Part shown: positions 9,835-18,277 of the stretch, piece by piece
Position numbering within the stretch: position 1 is the first letter of the stretch
Layout of the letters: every line of letters starts with the position of its first letter
From: Lachnospiraceae bacterium
Lineage (GTDB): Bacteria; Bacillota; Clostridia; Lachnospirales; Lachnospiraceae
Assembly: GCA_017434885.1 (NCBI GenBank)
Contig: JAFSGE010000045.1
Span: forward strand, 1-64,000
Direction of reading: 5' to 3'
Length of the DNA stretch: 64,000 nucleotides
Program-made: the position numbers and the translations under genes
Notes under the pieces: model-generated
Databases searched by the model: none
Seen by the model: only the letters and a program-made list of their open reading frames with translations
Told to the model about the DNA's origin: nothing

Positions 9835-10821
9835 ATGAAGGTTACAGTTTATAATTGCAGGGAATTTGATGAAAAAGCCATGTTTTTACAGTATGGAAAG
9901 GAACTTGGCATTGAACTGGTTCTTTGTCCGGATGCACCGGATAAAGAAAATGCGGTACTGGCAAAAGGCAGTGAGTGTATTGATATTATTACCTCAAAAA
10001 TGTCTGCGGAATTATTGGAAGTGTTTGCTTCTTACGGCGTAAAGTATGTGACGACAAGAACCATCGGCTATGACCATATTGATGTGGAAGCAGCAAAGAA
10101 ACTGGGAATAACGGTTGCCAATGCACCTTACGGTCCCTGCGGTGTGGCTGACTATGCGGTGATGCTGATTCTTATGACAATTAGAAAAATGAAACGTATT
10201 ATGGAGCGGACGAATATTCAGGATTATACCCTGAAAGGAATTCAGGGAAGAGAACTGAAGGATTTGACAGTGGGTATTATCGGAACGGGACGAATCGGAA
10301 GAACAGTGCTGAAGGATTTGTCCGGCTTCGGATGTAAGCTGATTGCTTATGACATCTATGAGAGCGAGGAAGTAAAGGAAAGCGGAGTGCCGTATGTGAC
10401 TTTGGAAGAAATGTGGCAGCAGGCAGATGTGATTTCTCTGCATGCGCCGCTTACAGATGATAATTTCCATCTGATAGACGCAGAAGCTATTTCAAAAATG
10501 AAGGACGGTGTCATGATTGTGAACACTGCAAGGGGCGGACTTATTGATTCACAGGCGTTAATTGAAGGAATTGAGTCCGGCAAAATTGGCGGAGCAGGTC
10601 TTGATGTTGTGGAAAATGAGTTTGGTTTGTATTATTATGACCATAAATCTGATATACTATCTAACAGGGAACTTGCGATTTTCAAGAGTTTTCCCAATGT
10701 AACGGTAAGTCATCATATGGCATTTTATACCGATGAATGTGTGAAAACCGTAGTGAGAGATTCTCTGCTTGGCTGTAAATGCTATGTGGAAGGAAAAGAA
10801 AATCCTTGGGTTTGTGCCTGA
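9835..10821 (+). CDS. D-isomer specific 2-hydroxyacid dehydrogenase, D-lactate dehydrogenase-like
   Basis: A 328-residue D-2-hydroxyacid dehydrogenase. The Rossmann NAD motif is VGIIGTGRIGRTV. The catalytic Arg lies in NTARGGLIDSQ, the Glu in AGLDVVENE, and the His in SHHMAFYTDE. The segment EFGLYYYDH before the catalytic His is characteristic of the D-lactate dehydrogenase (LdhA/VanH) branch, so reduction of pyruvate to D-lactate is the best guess, but related 2-oxo acids are possible. ATG 9835 is chosen over ATG 9826 because the AGGATGAG Shine-Dalgarno overlaps the latter. It stands alone, 36 bp before truA. Confidence 0.88.
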   Translation: MKVTVYNCREFDEKAMFLQYGKELGIELVLCPDAPDKENAVLAKGSECIDIITSKMSAELLEVFASYGVKYVTTRTIGYDHIDVEAAKKLGITVANAPYGPCGVADYAVMLILMTIRKMKRIMERTNIQDYTLKGIQGRELKDLTVGIIGTGRIGRTVLKDLSGFGCKLIAYDIYESEEVKESGVPYVTLEEMWQQADVISLHAPLTDDNFHLIDAEAISKMKDGVMIVNTARGGLIDSQALIEGIESGKIGGAGLDVVENEFGLYYYDHKSDILSNRELAIFKSFPNVTVSHHMAFYTDECVKTVVRDSLLGCKCYVEGKENPWVCA

Positions 10822-10857
10822 TAAAGGATAAAATAAGTTGAGGGTGGTTTTGCCGGG

Positions 10858-11628
10858 ATGATGCGCAATTTCAAAGTGATTCTGCAATATGAAGGAACCC
10901 GTTATCAGGGATGGCAGAAGCAGGAAAGTACAGATAATACCATACAGGGAAAATTGGAAAAACTTCTTTCAAAGATGGCAGATGCCAAGGTGGAAGTTCA
11001 AGGGTCCGGCAGAACCGATGCGGGTGTTCATGCAGCAGGACAGGTGGCTAACTTTCATGTAAACACCACGAAAACGCCCTCGGAGATTATGGAATATATG
11101 AATACCTATCTTCCGGAGGATATTGCAGTTATTGACATTGAAGAGATGCCTGAACGTTTCCACAGCCGGTTAAACGCAAAGGGAAAGACCTATTGTTATC
11201 GGGTGTTAAATACAGATGTGCCGCACGTGTTTGACAGAAGATATGTACATGTGATAAAAGAAAAGCTGGACGTTGAAGCAATGCAAAAGGCGGCGGCTTA
11301 TCTGGAAGGTACTTATGATTTCAGGGCGTTTACGTCCAATAAACGAAGCAAAAAGTCTACGGTCAGAACCATAGACCGTATTTTGATAGAAAAAACAATA
11401 TCTCCGATGTTCCCGGAAGATAAGCGGGATGAAATATTATTTACTTACAGCGGAAACGGATTTTTGTACCATATGGTACGTATCCTGACAGGGACACTTT
11501 TGGAAGTCGGATTGCATAAGAGGAAACCTGAAGATATGGCAGAAATTTTAAGCTCCGGTTTGCGTGAAAATGCCGGAGAACTGGTGCCTGCCAAGGGACT
11601 TACTTTAATGGAGGTTCGTTATTTTTGA
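10858..11628 (+). CDS. truA: tRNA pseudouridine(38-40) synthase
   Basis: The 256-residue enzyme is of normal length for TruA. The catalytic Asp54 lies in the invariant GSGRTDAGVHA. Other family blocks are YEGTRYQGWQ near the N-terminus, RNKSKKSTV-like FTSNKRSKKSTVRT, and the C-terminal FLYHMVRILTGTLLEVG. It converts uridines 38-40 of the tRNA anticodon arm to pseudouridine. Two ATG codons (10858, 10861) are both possible; GAGGGTGG upstream fits either. Its stop overlaps the TTG start of the next gene by 4 bases, suggesting translational coupling. Confidence 0.97.
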   Translation: MMRNFKVILQYEGTRYQGWQKQESTDNTIQGKLEKLLSKMADAKVEVQGSGRTDAGVHAAGQVANFHVNTTKTPSEIMEYMNTYLPEDIAVIDIEEMPERFHSRLNAKGKTYCYRVLNTDVPHVFDRRYVHVIKEKLDVEAMQKAAAYLEGTYDFRAFTSNKRSKKSTVRTIDRILIEKTISPMFPEDKRDEILFTYSGNGFLYHMVRILTGTLLEVGLHKRKPEDMAEILSSGLRENAGELVPAKGLTLMEVRYF

Positions 11629-12098
11629 AAAAATCACGTAAATGGCTCCGTGTGATTTTTTTCCTATATTTGTTGCTTGTCATCAGATTGATTATTTTTA
11701 AATATCCATTTTACAGACTGGAAGAGATTGCTTCTTCGTGGGAAAAAGGTGTGATATTGGAAGGCTTGGACACTGCCAATTTCACATTGTTTAAGACAAT
11801 CCGTATGTATATTGATTATGCGTATAAACTAAACAGCTTTGAAAATTTGGTGGGAAACGTGATAGTGTTTGTTCCTTTCGGATTTTTGTTACCGTATGTA
11901 CTTACGTGGGGAAGAAATTTTTTTGTAATGCTTCTGAATGCATTTGTTTTTGTGCTGGGAATTGAAGTATTTCAGCTTTTCAGTGCGTTTGGTGCGTTTG
12001 ATGTGGATGATATATTACTGAATTGTGTAGGCACTGTTTTGGGATATTTTATATTTTTAATATGGGAAAATATTGGCAAGGAGAAAAAATATGATTAA
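11625..12098 (+). CDS. VanZ-like family membrane protein
   Basis: A 157-residue membrane protein with hydrophobic segments at about residues 9-27, 78-95, 100-122 and 128-147. The arrangement NLVGNVIVFVPFGFLLP followed by GIEVFQLFSAFGAFDVDDILLNCVGTVLGY is the VanZ-like signature. VanZ gives low-level teicoplanin resistance in enterococci, but most homologues have no proven role. The start is TTG, overlapping the truA stop in TTGA, and is supported by GGAGG about 10 bases upstream. It overlaps the next gene by 8 bases. Confidence 0.85.
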   Translation: MKKSRKWLRVIFFLYLLLVIRLIIFKYPFYRLEEIASSWEKGVILEGLDTANFTLFKTIRMYIDYAYKLNSFENLVGNVIVFVPFGFLLPYVLTWGRNFFVMLLNAFVFVLGIEVFQLFSAFGAFDVDDILLNCVGTVLGYFIFLIWENIGKEKKYD

Positions 12099-12684
12099 TT
12101 ATTTTAAGAAAATGAAGACAAATGATTTGATATCCTCATTGATTTTTGTGGTAATCGGTCTGGTATTGCTTATCTGGCCCGGCACTTCCACGCAGGTAGT
12201 CTGCATGGTACTTGGCGGAGTGTTGCTTGCTTACGGCGTGATTCAGATAGTGATGTATTTATTCGCCAAAGAAAAGACATTGTATCACCAGGGAATGTTG
12301 ATTCTTGGGATTATTCTTTCCGTAATCGGCGCATGGATTTTGCTGAAGCCGGAGATGATAATTGCGGCTGTGCCGGTAATTATGGGGATTATTATTGTAA
12401 TGCATGGCGTACATAATATTGTACAGGGATTGCAGCTTAAGGGAATGGACTACGAAAAATGGTGGATTGCATTTGCGCTCGGAATTGTTACGGTGGCGCT
12501 GGGCAGTATTTTGATTTACAATCCTTTTAGTGTAGTAAATACAGTGGTGAGGGTGATTGGAGCGTTTCTGATTTATGATGGTATCTCCAGAATCTGGATT
12601 GTATCGAGAGTGTCCAAATCCAAAAAGCTGAAAGAGAAAATTGTGGACGCTGAGGCTGTGATTGTGGATGATGTCGAAGAGTAA
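12091..12684 (+). CDS. DUF308 (HdeD-like) membrane protein
   Basis: The 197-residue protein has six predicted membrane segments in three pairs (about residues 12-50, 65-110, 125-165), with the DUF308 repeat pattern LVLLIWPGTSTQVVCMVLGGVLLAYG. It resembles HdeD-type acid-stress membrane proteins, but the function in Firmicutes is unknown. ATG 12091 follows AAGGAG at 12079-12083. The longer in-frame start at 12073 would precede that RBS. The 8-base overlap with the VanZ-like gene indicates co-translation. The C-terminal tail is cytoplasmic and acidic (DAEAVIVDDVEE). Confidence 0.8.
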   Translation: MINYFKKMKTNDLISSLIFVVIGLVLLIWPGTSTQVVCMVLGGVLLAYGVIQIVMYLFAKEKTLYHQGMLILGIILSVIGAWILLKPEMIIAAVPVIMGIIIVMHGVHNIVQGLQLKGMDYEKWWIAFALGIVTVALGSILIYNPFSVVNTVVRVIGAFLIYDGISRIWIVSRVSKSKKLKEKIVDAEAVIVDDVEE

Positions 12685-12727
12685 GATAAAACAGTTGCAG
12701 TATCCGGATGCAGACAGTAATGGTGTG

Positions 12728-12756
12728 TTGACTGGGATATTCTTTTCAGGTAAAAT
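12728..12756 (+). promoter_or_regulatory. Sigma-A promoter for the 174-residue hypothetical gene
   Basis: TTGACT (12728-12733), a 17-bp spacer and TAAAAT (12751-12756), about 35 bp before the start codon. Confidence 0.65.
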
Positions 12757-12790
12757 ATAAATGGATATGTGAAAATTAGGAGGTACAGAT

Positions 12791-13315
12791 ATGCGAATCG
12801 GAGCATTAAGCTACAGTCCGTATATTTATAATACTAATTACATAAGTGCAAACAGCATGGGTAAGGTGGCACCGATAGAGGACGACCTTACTGCAGGCGG
12901 TGTTGACTATTCATCGCTGACAGATGATTCTCTCAATGAAAATCCTTTGCAAAAGGGTGAAACTTCAAATTTTGCGGATGTTCTTGCCATGCAGTTCCAT
13001 ATGGCACAGATGAATGCGTCCAGACTGATTAAGCCTGCAGAGGAAATGGGACAGACGGCTGCGCAGGATGAACGCAGAGAACAGAGTATGGGAGTGCAGG
13101 AAGTGACGCCTGAGCCTTCACAGAAGGCAGAGAGTGTCACAGATTTATTGAGGGATGCAGATGCAGCTGAACTGTTGCAGAATTTGGCAACAGACGGCGC
13201 AGATGATGTTTTGCAGGTGAGTCAGACCGGTGAAGCATCATCTATGCAGATGGAGAGAAATTTATTTGCCATGCAGCGCGCCGCAGAGGCTTATCGCGTA
13301 CAGATGATAGCTTAG
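12791..13315 (+). CDS. Hypothetical protein, 174 residues
   Basis: I do not recognise this protein. It is preceded by a perfect AGGAGG and its own promoter, so the gene is well supported. There is no signal peptide or membrane segment. The first 45 residues are polar with several Tyr and Asn. A middle part is Gln/Glu/Ala-rich (about 60-120), and the end is helical and amphipathic: MERNLFAMQRAAEAYRVQMIA. Such a C-terminal helix recalls export-type or coiled-coil ends of flagellum-associated proteins, but that is only an impression. The next gene starts 19 bp later and may share the transcript. Confidence 0.7.
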   Translation: MRIGALSYSPYIYNTNYISANSMGKVAPIEDDLTAGGVDYSSLTDDSLNENPLQKGETSNFADVLAMQFHMAQMNASRLIKPAEEMGQTAAQDERREQSMGVQEVTPEPSQKAESVTDLLRDADAAELLQNLATDGADDVLQVSQTGEASSMQMERNLFAMQRAAEAYRVQMIA

Positions 13316-13334
13316 TAAAGGAATAGAAAATAAT

Positions 13335-14225
13335 ATGGCAGTATATGAATTAAAAAATGATGTGATTGCTATTTTGGTCGACAGTCACGGAGCAGAACTG
13401 AAATCTCTCAAAAAATTAAGTACAGGAACGGAATATATGTGGTGCGCAGATGCCAAGTACTGGGGAAGAACATCACCTGTACTGTTTCCTTTTGTGGGGG
13501 GACTGAATAACAAAGAATACAGAACCAAAGGAAAAACTTATCCCATGAGTCAGCATGGCTTTGCGCGGGATATGGAATTCTCGTTTATTGGGGAAGGAAA
13601 ATCCGAAGAAGGATTTCCCGAAATCTGGTTTGAACTGAAGTCGGATGAGGAGACCATGCAGAAATATCCATATGAATTTGTGTTAAAGCTGGGATATCGT
13701 CTGGATGCGAATAAAGTAGAAGTGCTTTGGCAGGTGGAAAATCCGGCAGAAGAAGAGATGCCCTTTTCTATCGGCGGACATCCTGCATTTAACTGTCCCA
13801 TTGAAGAGGGAACAAAGCAGTGTGATTACTTTGTAGATTTCGGTGATGTGGATGAAGTGGTCAGCAGCAGAATCGGTGAAAACGGTCTGGTAAACGGTTG
13901 TATGGACGTGTACGGATTAAATGACGGAAAACTTGCAATTACAGAGAATCTGTTTGACCATGATGCACTTGTGATTGAAGAAGATCAGACTCATTATGTG
14001 GCCCTTTGCAGAAAGGATGGAACGCCTTATTTGCAGATAAATATGGAAGCGCCGTTGTTTGGAGTGTGGTCACCTCCGGGAAAGCAGGCACCGTTTGTCT
14101 GTCTGGAGCCGTGGTACGGCAGATGTGACAGCGAATATTTTGACGGAGAACTTGCAGAACGCGAGTGGGAAAATATCCTTCAAGGTGGGGAAGTATGGAG
14201 CGCTTCTTATACAATTGAGGTTTAA
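13335..14225 (+). CDS. Aldose 1-epimerase family protein (LacX-like)
   Basis: The 296-residue protein is a galactose-mutarotase-fold protein of the LacX/YeaD type. Visible features are SPVLFPFVGGLNNKEYRTKGKTYPMSQHGFARD (His of the substrate pocket in the second half), SIGGHPAFNCP with the second conserved His, and the late VCLEPWYGRCD with the catalytic-type Glu. Such enzymes interconvert sugar anomers, but the substrate is not evident. It follows the hypothetical gene by 19 bp and ends at a strong hairpin. Confidence 0.85.
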   Translation: MAVYELKNDVIAILVDSHGAELKSLKKLSTGTEYMWCADAKYWGRTSPVLFPFVGGLNNKEYRTKGKTYPMSQHGFARDMEFSFIGEGKSEEGFPEIWFELKSDEETMQKYPYEFVLKLGYRLDANKVEVLWQVENPAEEEMPFSIGGHPAFNCPIEEGTKQCDYFVDFGDVDEVVSSRIGENGLVNGCMDVYGLNDGKLAITENLFDHDALVIEEDQTHYVALCRKDGTPYLQINMEAPLFGVWSPPGKQAPFVCLEPWYGRCDSEYFDGELAEREWENILQGGEVWSASYTIEV

Positions 14226-14245
14226 GGAATAGGTAATTATGAATA

Positions 14246-14292
14246 AAAAAATGTCTGTGATGGCAGAGGTCCGCGATTACAGACATTTTTTA
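14246..14292. terminator. Terminator after the aldose epimerase gene
   Basis: AAAAAATGTCTGT (14246-14258) pairs with ACAGACATTTTTT (14279-14291). The A-run and T-run make it look active in both directions. Confidence 0.75.
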
Positions 14293-14402
14293 TAGGTTGC
14301 AACAGAGTCCGTATTATTGGACAGAATATATAGTATTCTCTATTTAGAAACAAACAAAAGAAAGTCGGAAACGATATTTTTTTAAAACAGGAGGGTACTA
14401 TT

Positions 14403-14777
14403 ATGAGAATTTCAAGAAATTTGCCGCTTACTATTTTATTTACCGTGATGATGATAGTAATTATTGCATTCTGTGTTACGGAAACGGTTATCAGCCAGAG
14501 CAACGAAGCAAGATGCATGGAAGAGAAGTACTATGATGAGTTAGAAGCTGATTACCTTGCGGAGATAAAGCTGATTCTTACAAGCGAAGGTTATCGGAAC
14601 AGTGGCGTAACCATGACCAGAGTGACGGAAGCGGACGGTATGAGAAGCTATACGGTAAATATTCATCACAAGCTGATTGATAAACTTTCAACAGATGAAC
14701 AGGAGCAGTTGGAGGAAATGCTTGGGGAAATTCCTTTTCCTGACACATCCTGCTCTTTCTGCCACAAATTTCTATAA
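14403..14777 (+). CDS. Hypothetical protein with N-terminal membrane anchor
   Basis: The 124-residue protein is not recognised. It has one N-terminal hydrophobic segment (about residues 9-28) with no lipobox, then a soluble extracytoplasmic part of about 95 residues rich in Glu. The C-terminus is short and Cys-containing (SCSFCHKFL). AGGAGGG precedes the ATG. It is transcribed alone between a terminator and the promoter of the next gene. The N-terminus is compatible with an uncleaved anchor. Confidence 0.65.
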   Translation: MRISRNLPLTILFTVMMIVIIAFCVTETVISQSNEARCMEEKYYDELEADYLAEIKLILTSEGYRNSGVTMTRVTEADGMRSYTVNIHHKLIDKLSTDEQEQLEEMLGEIPFPDTSCSFCHKFL

Positions 14778-14796
14778 GAGGATTTGAAAAAGCCGA

Positions 14797-14825
14797 ATGA
14801 CAAGTGCGGGCAGAGATATTATAAT
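14797..14825 (+). promoter_or_regulatory. Sigma-A promoter for the DUF1653 gene
   Basis: ATGACA (14797-14802), a 17-bp spacer and a perfect TATAAT (14820-14825), about 32 bp before the start codon. Confidence 0.65.
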
Positions 14826-14857
14826 AGTAACAACAGTTTAAAGGAGAGTATGATAAT

Positions 14858-15424
14858 ATGAGAAATATTCCTACCCCACAGCAGGTATACAGGCATTTTA
14901 AAGGGAGTCTGTACCAGATTGTAACATTGGCAGAGCATTCCGAGTCAGGCGAGATGCTTGTGGTATATCAGGCGATGTATGGTGAATTCAAAGTATACGC
15001 AAGACCTCTTTCCATGTTCATGGAAAAGGTGGATAAAAATAAATATCCTGATGCGGAGCAAGAATATCGCTTTGAACCGGTAGATGTGAAGAGTATTAGC
15101 CCTACAATGCAGGCTGCAACAGAGATGCAGGAACAAGGCGAGGCTTTGAAGATACAAACAGATGCTCCGGCAGTACAAGCGGATTTTGATGGGGAGGAAG
15201 TTATCCTAGACCCGCTGGTGCTTGAATTTCTGGATGCAGATACCTATGAGCAGCGTCTCAATATTCTTGCAGCACTTCACCATCGGATTACAGATGACAT
15301 GATTAATACCATGGCTATTGCAATCGATGTGGAAGTGGAAGAGGGAGATATCGAGCAGAGGTACGAGGATCTTAAGAATTGTCTCCTTTTATATGATAAG
15401 TTTGAGTGTAACAGAATGCGTTAA
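14858..15424 (+). CDS. DUF1653 domain protein
   Basis: The 188-residue protein starts with a DUF1653 domain of about 70 residues: PQQVYRHFKGSLYQIVTLAE, then HSESGEMLVVYQAMYG and RPLSMFMEKVD. The domain resembles a small beta-barrel of unknown function. The C-terminal 80 residues are an added helical region (LEFLDADTYEQRLNILAALH), seen in clostridial members. AAAGGAGAG precedes the ATG. The gene lies 80 bp before the 5'-nucleotidase gene. Confidence 0.8.
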   Translation: MRNIPTPQQVYRHFKGSLYQIVTLAEHSESGEMLVVYQAMYGEFKVYARPLSMFMEKVDKNKYPDAEQEYRFEPVDVKSISPTMQAATEMQEQGEALKIQTDAPAVQADFDGEEVILDPLVLEFLDADTYEQRLNILAALHHRITDDMINTMAIAIDVEVEEGDIEQRYEDLKNCLLLYDKFECNRMR

Positions 15425-15504
15425 TGACAGGCAGATATACTTTCGTTTCGCGGCTTTCTTTTGTTTCGGATTTTTAGCATTACTTTGCGAAGCAGGAGGT
15501 ATAT

Positions 15505-16434
15505 ATGGCATATTGTTTGGAAAACAGACTGGTAATTGGTGTCTCGTCCAGAGCACTTTTTGACCTGACTGTAGAAAATGAAATTTTTAAATCACAGGGT
15601 GTGGAGGCATACTGCCGTTATCAGATAGAGCATGAAAAAGATTTGCTCGCTCCGGGGAATGGTTTCCGGTTAATTAAATCGCTTCTTGCAATTAATGAAC
15701 TTCCGGGACAGGAGGGACGGGTAGAGGTGATTATTATGTCACATAACAGTCCGGATACCTCACTTCGAGTGTTCAATGCCATTGCCCATTACGGACTAAA
15801 TATTTCCCGTGCGGTTTTGGCAAGCGGCGCATCGCTGACACCTTACTTGCAGGCGTTTCAGACGGATTTATATCTGTCTGCAGATGAAGCGGACGTACAG
15901 TCAGCTATTGATTGCGGGATTGCCGCAGGTATTATTTGTGATGATTCCCTTCAGACGTATAATGAGAACAGCGAAGTATCTCAGATTCGCATTGCGTTTG
16001 ACGGAGATGCGGTGCTTTTTTCTGATGAATCAGAACAAATTTATCAGGAAAGAGGATTGGAAGCCTTTGAAGAGAATGAAAGGAATCTTGCAAATCATCC
16101 TATGGAAGCAGGACCTTTTGCGAAATTTCTAAAGACACTTTCCGATATACAAAAGGAATTTCCGGTTCAGCAGGCTCCTATCAGAACGGCGCTTGTTACG
16201 GCAAGGAGTGCACCTGCACATGAACGGGTAATCAGGACATTGCGTGCATGGAATGTACGAATTGACGAGGCTTTTTTTCTCGGAGGAATTACCAAGAGAG
16301 ATGTGCTTAAGGCGTTTGGTGCACATATTTTCTTTGATGATCAGGCAGTACATACGAAGAGTGCGTCGGAGGTGGTTCCGGCGGCCAGAGTACCTTACAG
16401 ACAGCGCGGTGTGGGGGAAGGTGCTGACCCATAA
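15505..16434 (+). CDS. 5'-nucleotidase, cytosolic NT5C1-like family
   Basis: The 309-residue protein matches the 5'-nucleotidase family that includes eukaryotic cytosolic 5'-nucleotidase I. Recognisable parts are LVIGVSSRALFDLTVEN, VEVIIMSHNSPDTSLRVFNAI, IAFDGDAVLFSDESE (haloacid-dehalogenase-like DGD), and FFLGGITKRDVLKAFGAHIFFDDQ. It should dephosphorylate nucleoside monophosphates in the cytoplasm. AGGAGG precedes the ATG. The following gene starts 16 bp after the stop, so the two are probably co-transcribed. Confidence 0.85.
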   Translation: MAYCLENRLVIGVSSRALFDLTVENEIFKSQGVEAYCRYQIEHEKDLLAPGNGFRLIKSLLAINELPGQEGRVEVIIMSHNSPDTSLRVFNAIAHYGLNISRAVLASGASLTPYLQAFQTDLYLSADEADVQSAIDCGIAAGIICDDSLQTYNENSEVSQIRIAFDGDAVLFSDESEQIYQERGLEAFEENERNLANHPMEAGPFAKFLKTLSDIQKEFPVQQAPIRTALVTARSAPAHERVIRTLRAWNVRIDEAFFLGGITKRDVLKAFGAHIFFDDQAVHTKSASEVVPAARVPYRQRGVGEGADP

Positions 16435-16449
16435 ATGAGGAAGTAAAAT

Positions 16450-18183
16450 ATGAAATACAACAATATTACAGAGGGACGGTTTGAAAGCCGTCCCAATCGA
16501 TTTATTGCATATGTGAATATAAACGGAAGACGGGAGAAGGTTCACGTAAAGAATACGGGGCGTTGCCGTGAGCTTTTGACTGACAACGCAACTGTCTATT
16601 TGGAAAAAAGTGACAATGAAGCCCGCAGTACGGCATATGACCTTGTGGCGGTAAAAAAGGGAGAGAGAATCATCAATATGGATTCCCAGGCACCCAATAA
16701 AGCAATAGGTGAATGGTTGTATACAGGTGAATTGTTTCCCAAAATAAAAGAAGTAAAGGCAGAAAAGACTTATGGCAATTCCCGTTTTGATTTTTATGTG
16801 GAGACGGAGGAACGAAAAATATTCATTGAGGTAAAAGGAGTCACTTTGGAGAAAGACGGTGTGGTATTGTTTCCCGATGCACCGTCAGAACGTGCTGTTA
16901 AACATGTATATGAACTGGCAGAGGCTGTGAAAGCCGGATATGATGCGTATATTATTCTGGTGGTACAAATGCAGGATGTAGAGTATTTTGTACCTAATGC
17001 CGAAATGCAGCCGGAGTTTGCAAAGGCGCTTTATGATGCAAGAGAAGCAGGAGTTAAAGTGCTTGCCTATGATTGTGAAGTGACACCGCAAACGATGAAT
17101 ATCAGAAAGCCGGTTACGGTGAAGCTTTCTTTGCTGGATGAAATAGAAAAGCCGCTACTTTCATGGTACGACAGCGGGCATCGGATTTTGCCGTGGAGGG
17201 AAGAACCAACGCCTTATCATGTGTGGGTGTCCGAGATTATGTTGCAGCAGACCAGAGTGGAAGCGGTAAAGCCTTATTATGACAGGTTTATGACAGCACT
17301 TCCCGATGTGGCATCACTTGCGGCTGCGCAGGAAGAAGTGCTTTTGAAGTTGTGGGAAGGACTTGGCTATTACAACAGAGTGCGTAATTTGAACAAAGCA
17401 GCACAGATTGTAATGAAAGAGTATGAAGGCGTTATGCCGGATACTTATGAAAAATTATTAAAGCTCCCGGGTATCGGCAGTTATACGGCAGGTGCCATTG
17501 CTTCCATTGCATACGGAAAGAAGGTGCCGGCGGTTGACGGAAACGTTCTTCGTGTACTGGCGAGACTCAGATGCGATGAGCGGGATATTATGCAGCAACA
17601 GGTAAAAAAGCAGGTGGAGGAAGATCTTTTTGCAGCAATGGGAGATGAGCGTCCCGGTGACTTTAATCAGGCGCTGATGGAGCTTGGCGCTACGGTTTGT
17701 GTTCCAAACGGGACGCCAAAGTGCAATCAGTGTCCATGGGAGGGTCTTTGCCTTGCGCATAAGGAAGGAAGGGAAATTGAATTCCCGGTAAAAACCGCCA
17801 AAAAGAAAAGAACGATAGAAGAAAAAACGATACTGTTAATTCGGGATGAAAATAAAGTCGCTCTGCAAAAAAGACCCTCAAAGGGACTTCTTGCGGGAAT
17901 GTATGAGTTCCCGTGGATGGAGGGTAAAATGACAGAAGCGGAAGTGCTTGCCCGGTTGAAGGAAGTGGGATTATCAGTGCTTCATATTAAACCGGTGGGC
18001 GAGAGTAAGCATATATTTACCCATAAAGAGTGGCACATGACGGGATACGCTGTCAGGGTGGATGAGCTTTCAGGGGCAAAAGGGGCTGAAAATTACCTTT
18101 ATGCAGAAAGATGCGAAGCCCGTGAGAGATATCCGATTCCTTCTGCGTACGCATATTATTTAAAAACCTTCATGAATTTTTAA
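16450..18183 (+). CDS. SfsA-MutY fusion: SfsA-type nuclease joined to A/G-specific adenine glycosylase
   Basis: One 577-residue frame holds two complete proteins. Residues 1 to about 226 match SfsA (start PNRFIAYVNINGRREKVHVK; nuclease-like GNSRFDFY and FIEVKGVTL). Residues about 227-577 match MutY: catalytic Glu262 in SEIMLQQT, HhH motif LPGIGSYTAG (339-348), catalytic Asp363 in VDGNVLRVL, four iron-sulfur Cys (417, 425, 428, 434), and a NUDIX-like C-terminal domain from about 450 that reads the 8-oxoguanine strand. MutY removes adenine opposite 8-oxoG. SfsA's physiological role is uncertain; nuclease activity has been reported. No stop or frameshift is seen at the join, and the linker is only a few residues. 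Confidence 0.92.
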   Translation: MKYNNITEGRFESRPNRFIAYVNINGRREKVHVKNTGRCRELLTDNATVYLEKSDNEARSTAYDLVAVKKGERIINMDSQAPNKAIGEWLYTGELFPKIKEVKAEKTYGNSRFDFYVETEERKIFIEVKGVTLEKDGVVLFPDAPSERAVKHVYELAEAVKAGYDAYIILVVQMQDVEYFVPNAEMQPEFAKALYDAREAGVKVLAYDCEVTPQTMNIRKPVTVKLSLLDEIEKPLLSWYDSGHRILPWREEPTPYHVWVSEIMLQQTRVEAVKPYYDRFMTALPDVASLAAAQEEVLLKLWEGLGYYNRVRNLNKAAQIVMKEYEGVMPDTYEKLLKLPGIGSYTAGAIASIAYGKKVPAVDGNVLRVLARLRCDERDIMQQQVKKQVEEDLFAAMGDERPGDFNQALMELGATVCVPNGTPKCNQCPWEGLCLAHKEGREIEFPVKTAKKKRTIEEKTILLIRDENKVALQKRPSKGLLAGMYEFPWMEGKMTEAEVLARLKEVGLSVLHIKPVGESKHIFTHKEWHMTGYAVRVDELSGAKGAENYLYAERCEARERYPIPSAYAYYLKTFMNF

Positions 18184-18215
18184 GTTTTTGCAGAGTAGGC
18201 AAATGAAATGTTCTA

Positions 18216-18224
18216 TGGTATACT
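18216..18224 (+). promoter_or_regulatory. Extended -10 promoter before the glycosyltransferase gene
   Basis: TGG-TATACT (18216-18224); no good -35 is seen. It lies about 54 bp before the ATG. Confidence 0.45.
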
Positions 18225-18277
18225 GTATCGTGGTAAAGCGATAACAATATCAGATTACAATAGAATGGAGTGTTAAT

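Noticed and set aside
14239-14295. 18-codon frame MNKKMSVMAEVRDYRHFL after the epimerase gene
   Set aside because: It coincides exactly with the terminator hairpin; RBS weak.
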